Assembly: GCA_018883755.1 (NCBI GenBank)
Contig: JAHLFR010000012.1
Coordinates: 1 to 50,981, forward strand
Direction: 5' to 3'
DNA length: 50,981 nt
Source: Candidatus Methanocorpusculum faecipullorum
GTDB lineage: Archaea; Halobacteriota; Methanomicrobia; Methanomicrobiales; Methanocorpusculaceae
The translations under genes and the position numbers were made by a program. Positions within the stretch are counted from its first letter, which is position 1; each line of letters opens with the position of its first letter. Below, piece by piece: positions 50,722 to 50,981 of the stretch. The notes under the pieces were generated by a model. The model worked only from the letters and a program-made list of their open reading frames with translations. It did not search any database and was not told the origin of the DNA.

Positions 50722-50981
50722 TTAATATGCAAAAATCTTACACCGCCCTTGGATAATAACATAACTTGGATCTATCTCGTGAATTAAATTAGCGATTACA
50801 GTTGGATCATCGGGCAGATGATAAGTACAAATCGAAAGTCTTGGATGATCACGGGCAGTTGTATTTCTCGCTCCGGATAACATGTCACGCTCAGCTCCTT
50901 CAATATCTGCTTTGATAAAATCTACTTTTGGGATAGAATGCTGAGAAACAAAGTCGTCTAATGTAATGCATTGTACTGAGT
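50722..50981 (-). CDS. FkbM-family methyltransferase, C-terminal fragment
   Basis: The gene is cut by the right edge of the window, so its start is missing. The 85 residues visible read like the end of an FkbM methyltransferase: CITLDDFV, then the SAM-fold strand VDFIKADIEGAERDMLSGA, RLSICTYHLPDD and PSYVIIQGRCKIFAY with a TAA stop. FkbM enzymes O-methylate sugars or other metabolites and are common in surface-glycan gene clusters, which fits the flippase nearby. The DNA is clearly richer in A+T than the neighbouring genes, hinting at transfer. Confidence 0.85.
   Translation of the reverse strand, partial: SVQCITLDDFVSQHSIPKVDFIKADIEGAERDMLSGARNTTARDHPRLSICTYHLPDDPTVIANLIHEIDPSYVIIQGRCKIFAY

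Noticed and set aside
1-50981. CRISPR arrays, insertion sequences and phage genes
   Set aside because: No regularly spaced direct repeats, transposase or integrase motifs, or phage structural genes were seen. The short repeats found are all promoter-linked palindromes or protein repeats.

Overview
The window is about 51 kb of chromosome from a hydrogenotrophic methanogen of the order Methanomicrobiales. A Methanocorpusculum-like organism fits best, but that genus-level guess is inference. The archaeal and methanogen assignment rests on genes seen here: methanogenesis marker protein 12, CofC (coenzyme F420), an MptE-type pterin diphosphokinase (tetrahydromethanopterin), a four-subunit pyruvate:ferredoxin oxidoreductase, form III RuBisCO with ribose-1,5-bisphosphate isomerase, RadB, a CDC48/VAT ATPase, AglJ and a Thg1-type enzyme. 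Most genes start without a leader, about 25 nt after a TATA box, and end in short T runs. No CRISPR array, insertion sequence, phage or rRNA operon was seen. The one RNA gene called firmly is tRNA-Lys(CUU).

Layout. 1-5.4 kb (minus): a coiled-coil/low-complexity protein, SMC, kleisin ScpA and a 42-residue single-pass membrane ORF form one unit. Beyond it, 1-318 holds several perfect hairpins behind a TATA box. 5.7-7.9 kb (minus): R15P isomerase then RuBisCO, the two last steps of archaeal AMP salvage. 8-10.7 kb: a HAD protein, RadB and LarC. 10.8-18.7 kb (plus): a CDC48 ATPase with enlarged lids, CofC, a TPR protein, a second AAA ATPase, an MBL hydrolase, a degenerate Fic protein, and a DUF3796-HTH pair behind a 13-bp inverted repeat. 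18.7-21.9 kb (minus): a drug exporter, a free-standing archaeal Thr-tRNA editing domain and a YeiH-type transporter. 22-27.7 kb: ArgG, AglJ, PheA, DapF, Thg1, a PRC-barrel protein and a GNAT.

27.7-31.5 kb (minus) is a tightly overlapping unit of TrkA-N/DHH phosphoesterase, MptE and a radical SAM protein. tRNA-Lys and a bacterial-type ThrRS follow. 33.6-38.2 kb holds HisF, a methyltransferase, a small TTG-started protein, S-adenosyl/S-inosylhomocysteine hydrolase, an unknown protein and DnaJ. 38.3-42.2 kb holds marker protein 12 and porGDAB. 42.2-47.9 kb holds membrane proteins, ThrC, a YdjM-type protein, a secreted ComEC-like MBL protein with DUF3006, and an esterase. 47.9-51 kb holds an oligosaccharide flippase, two divergent ribbon-helix-helix regulators each with its own palindromic sites, and the C-terminal end of an AT-rich FkbM methyltransferase gene cut by the window edge.

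Most of the window is housekeeping. The points most worth a second look are: (1) two Thr-tRNA editing modules of different origin; (2) the uncalled membrane ORF and possible structured RNA after scpA; (3) the CDC48-TPR-AAA-MBL-pseudo-Fic neighbourhood; (4) four clear operator-like repeats at regulator and GNAT promoters.
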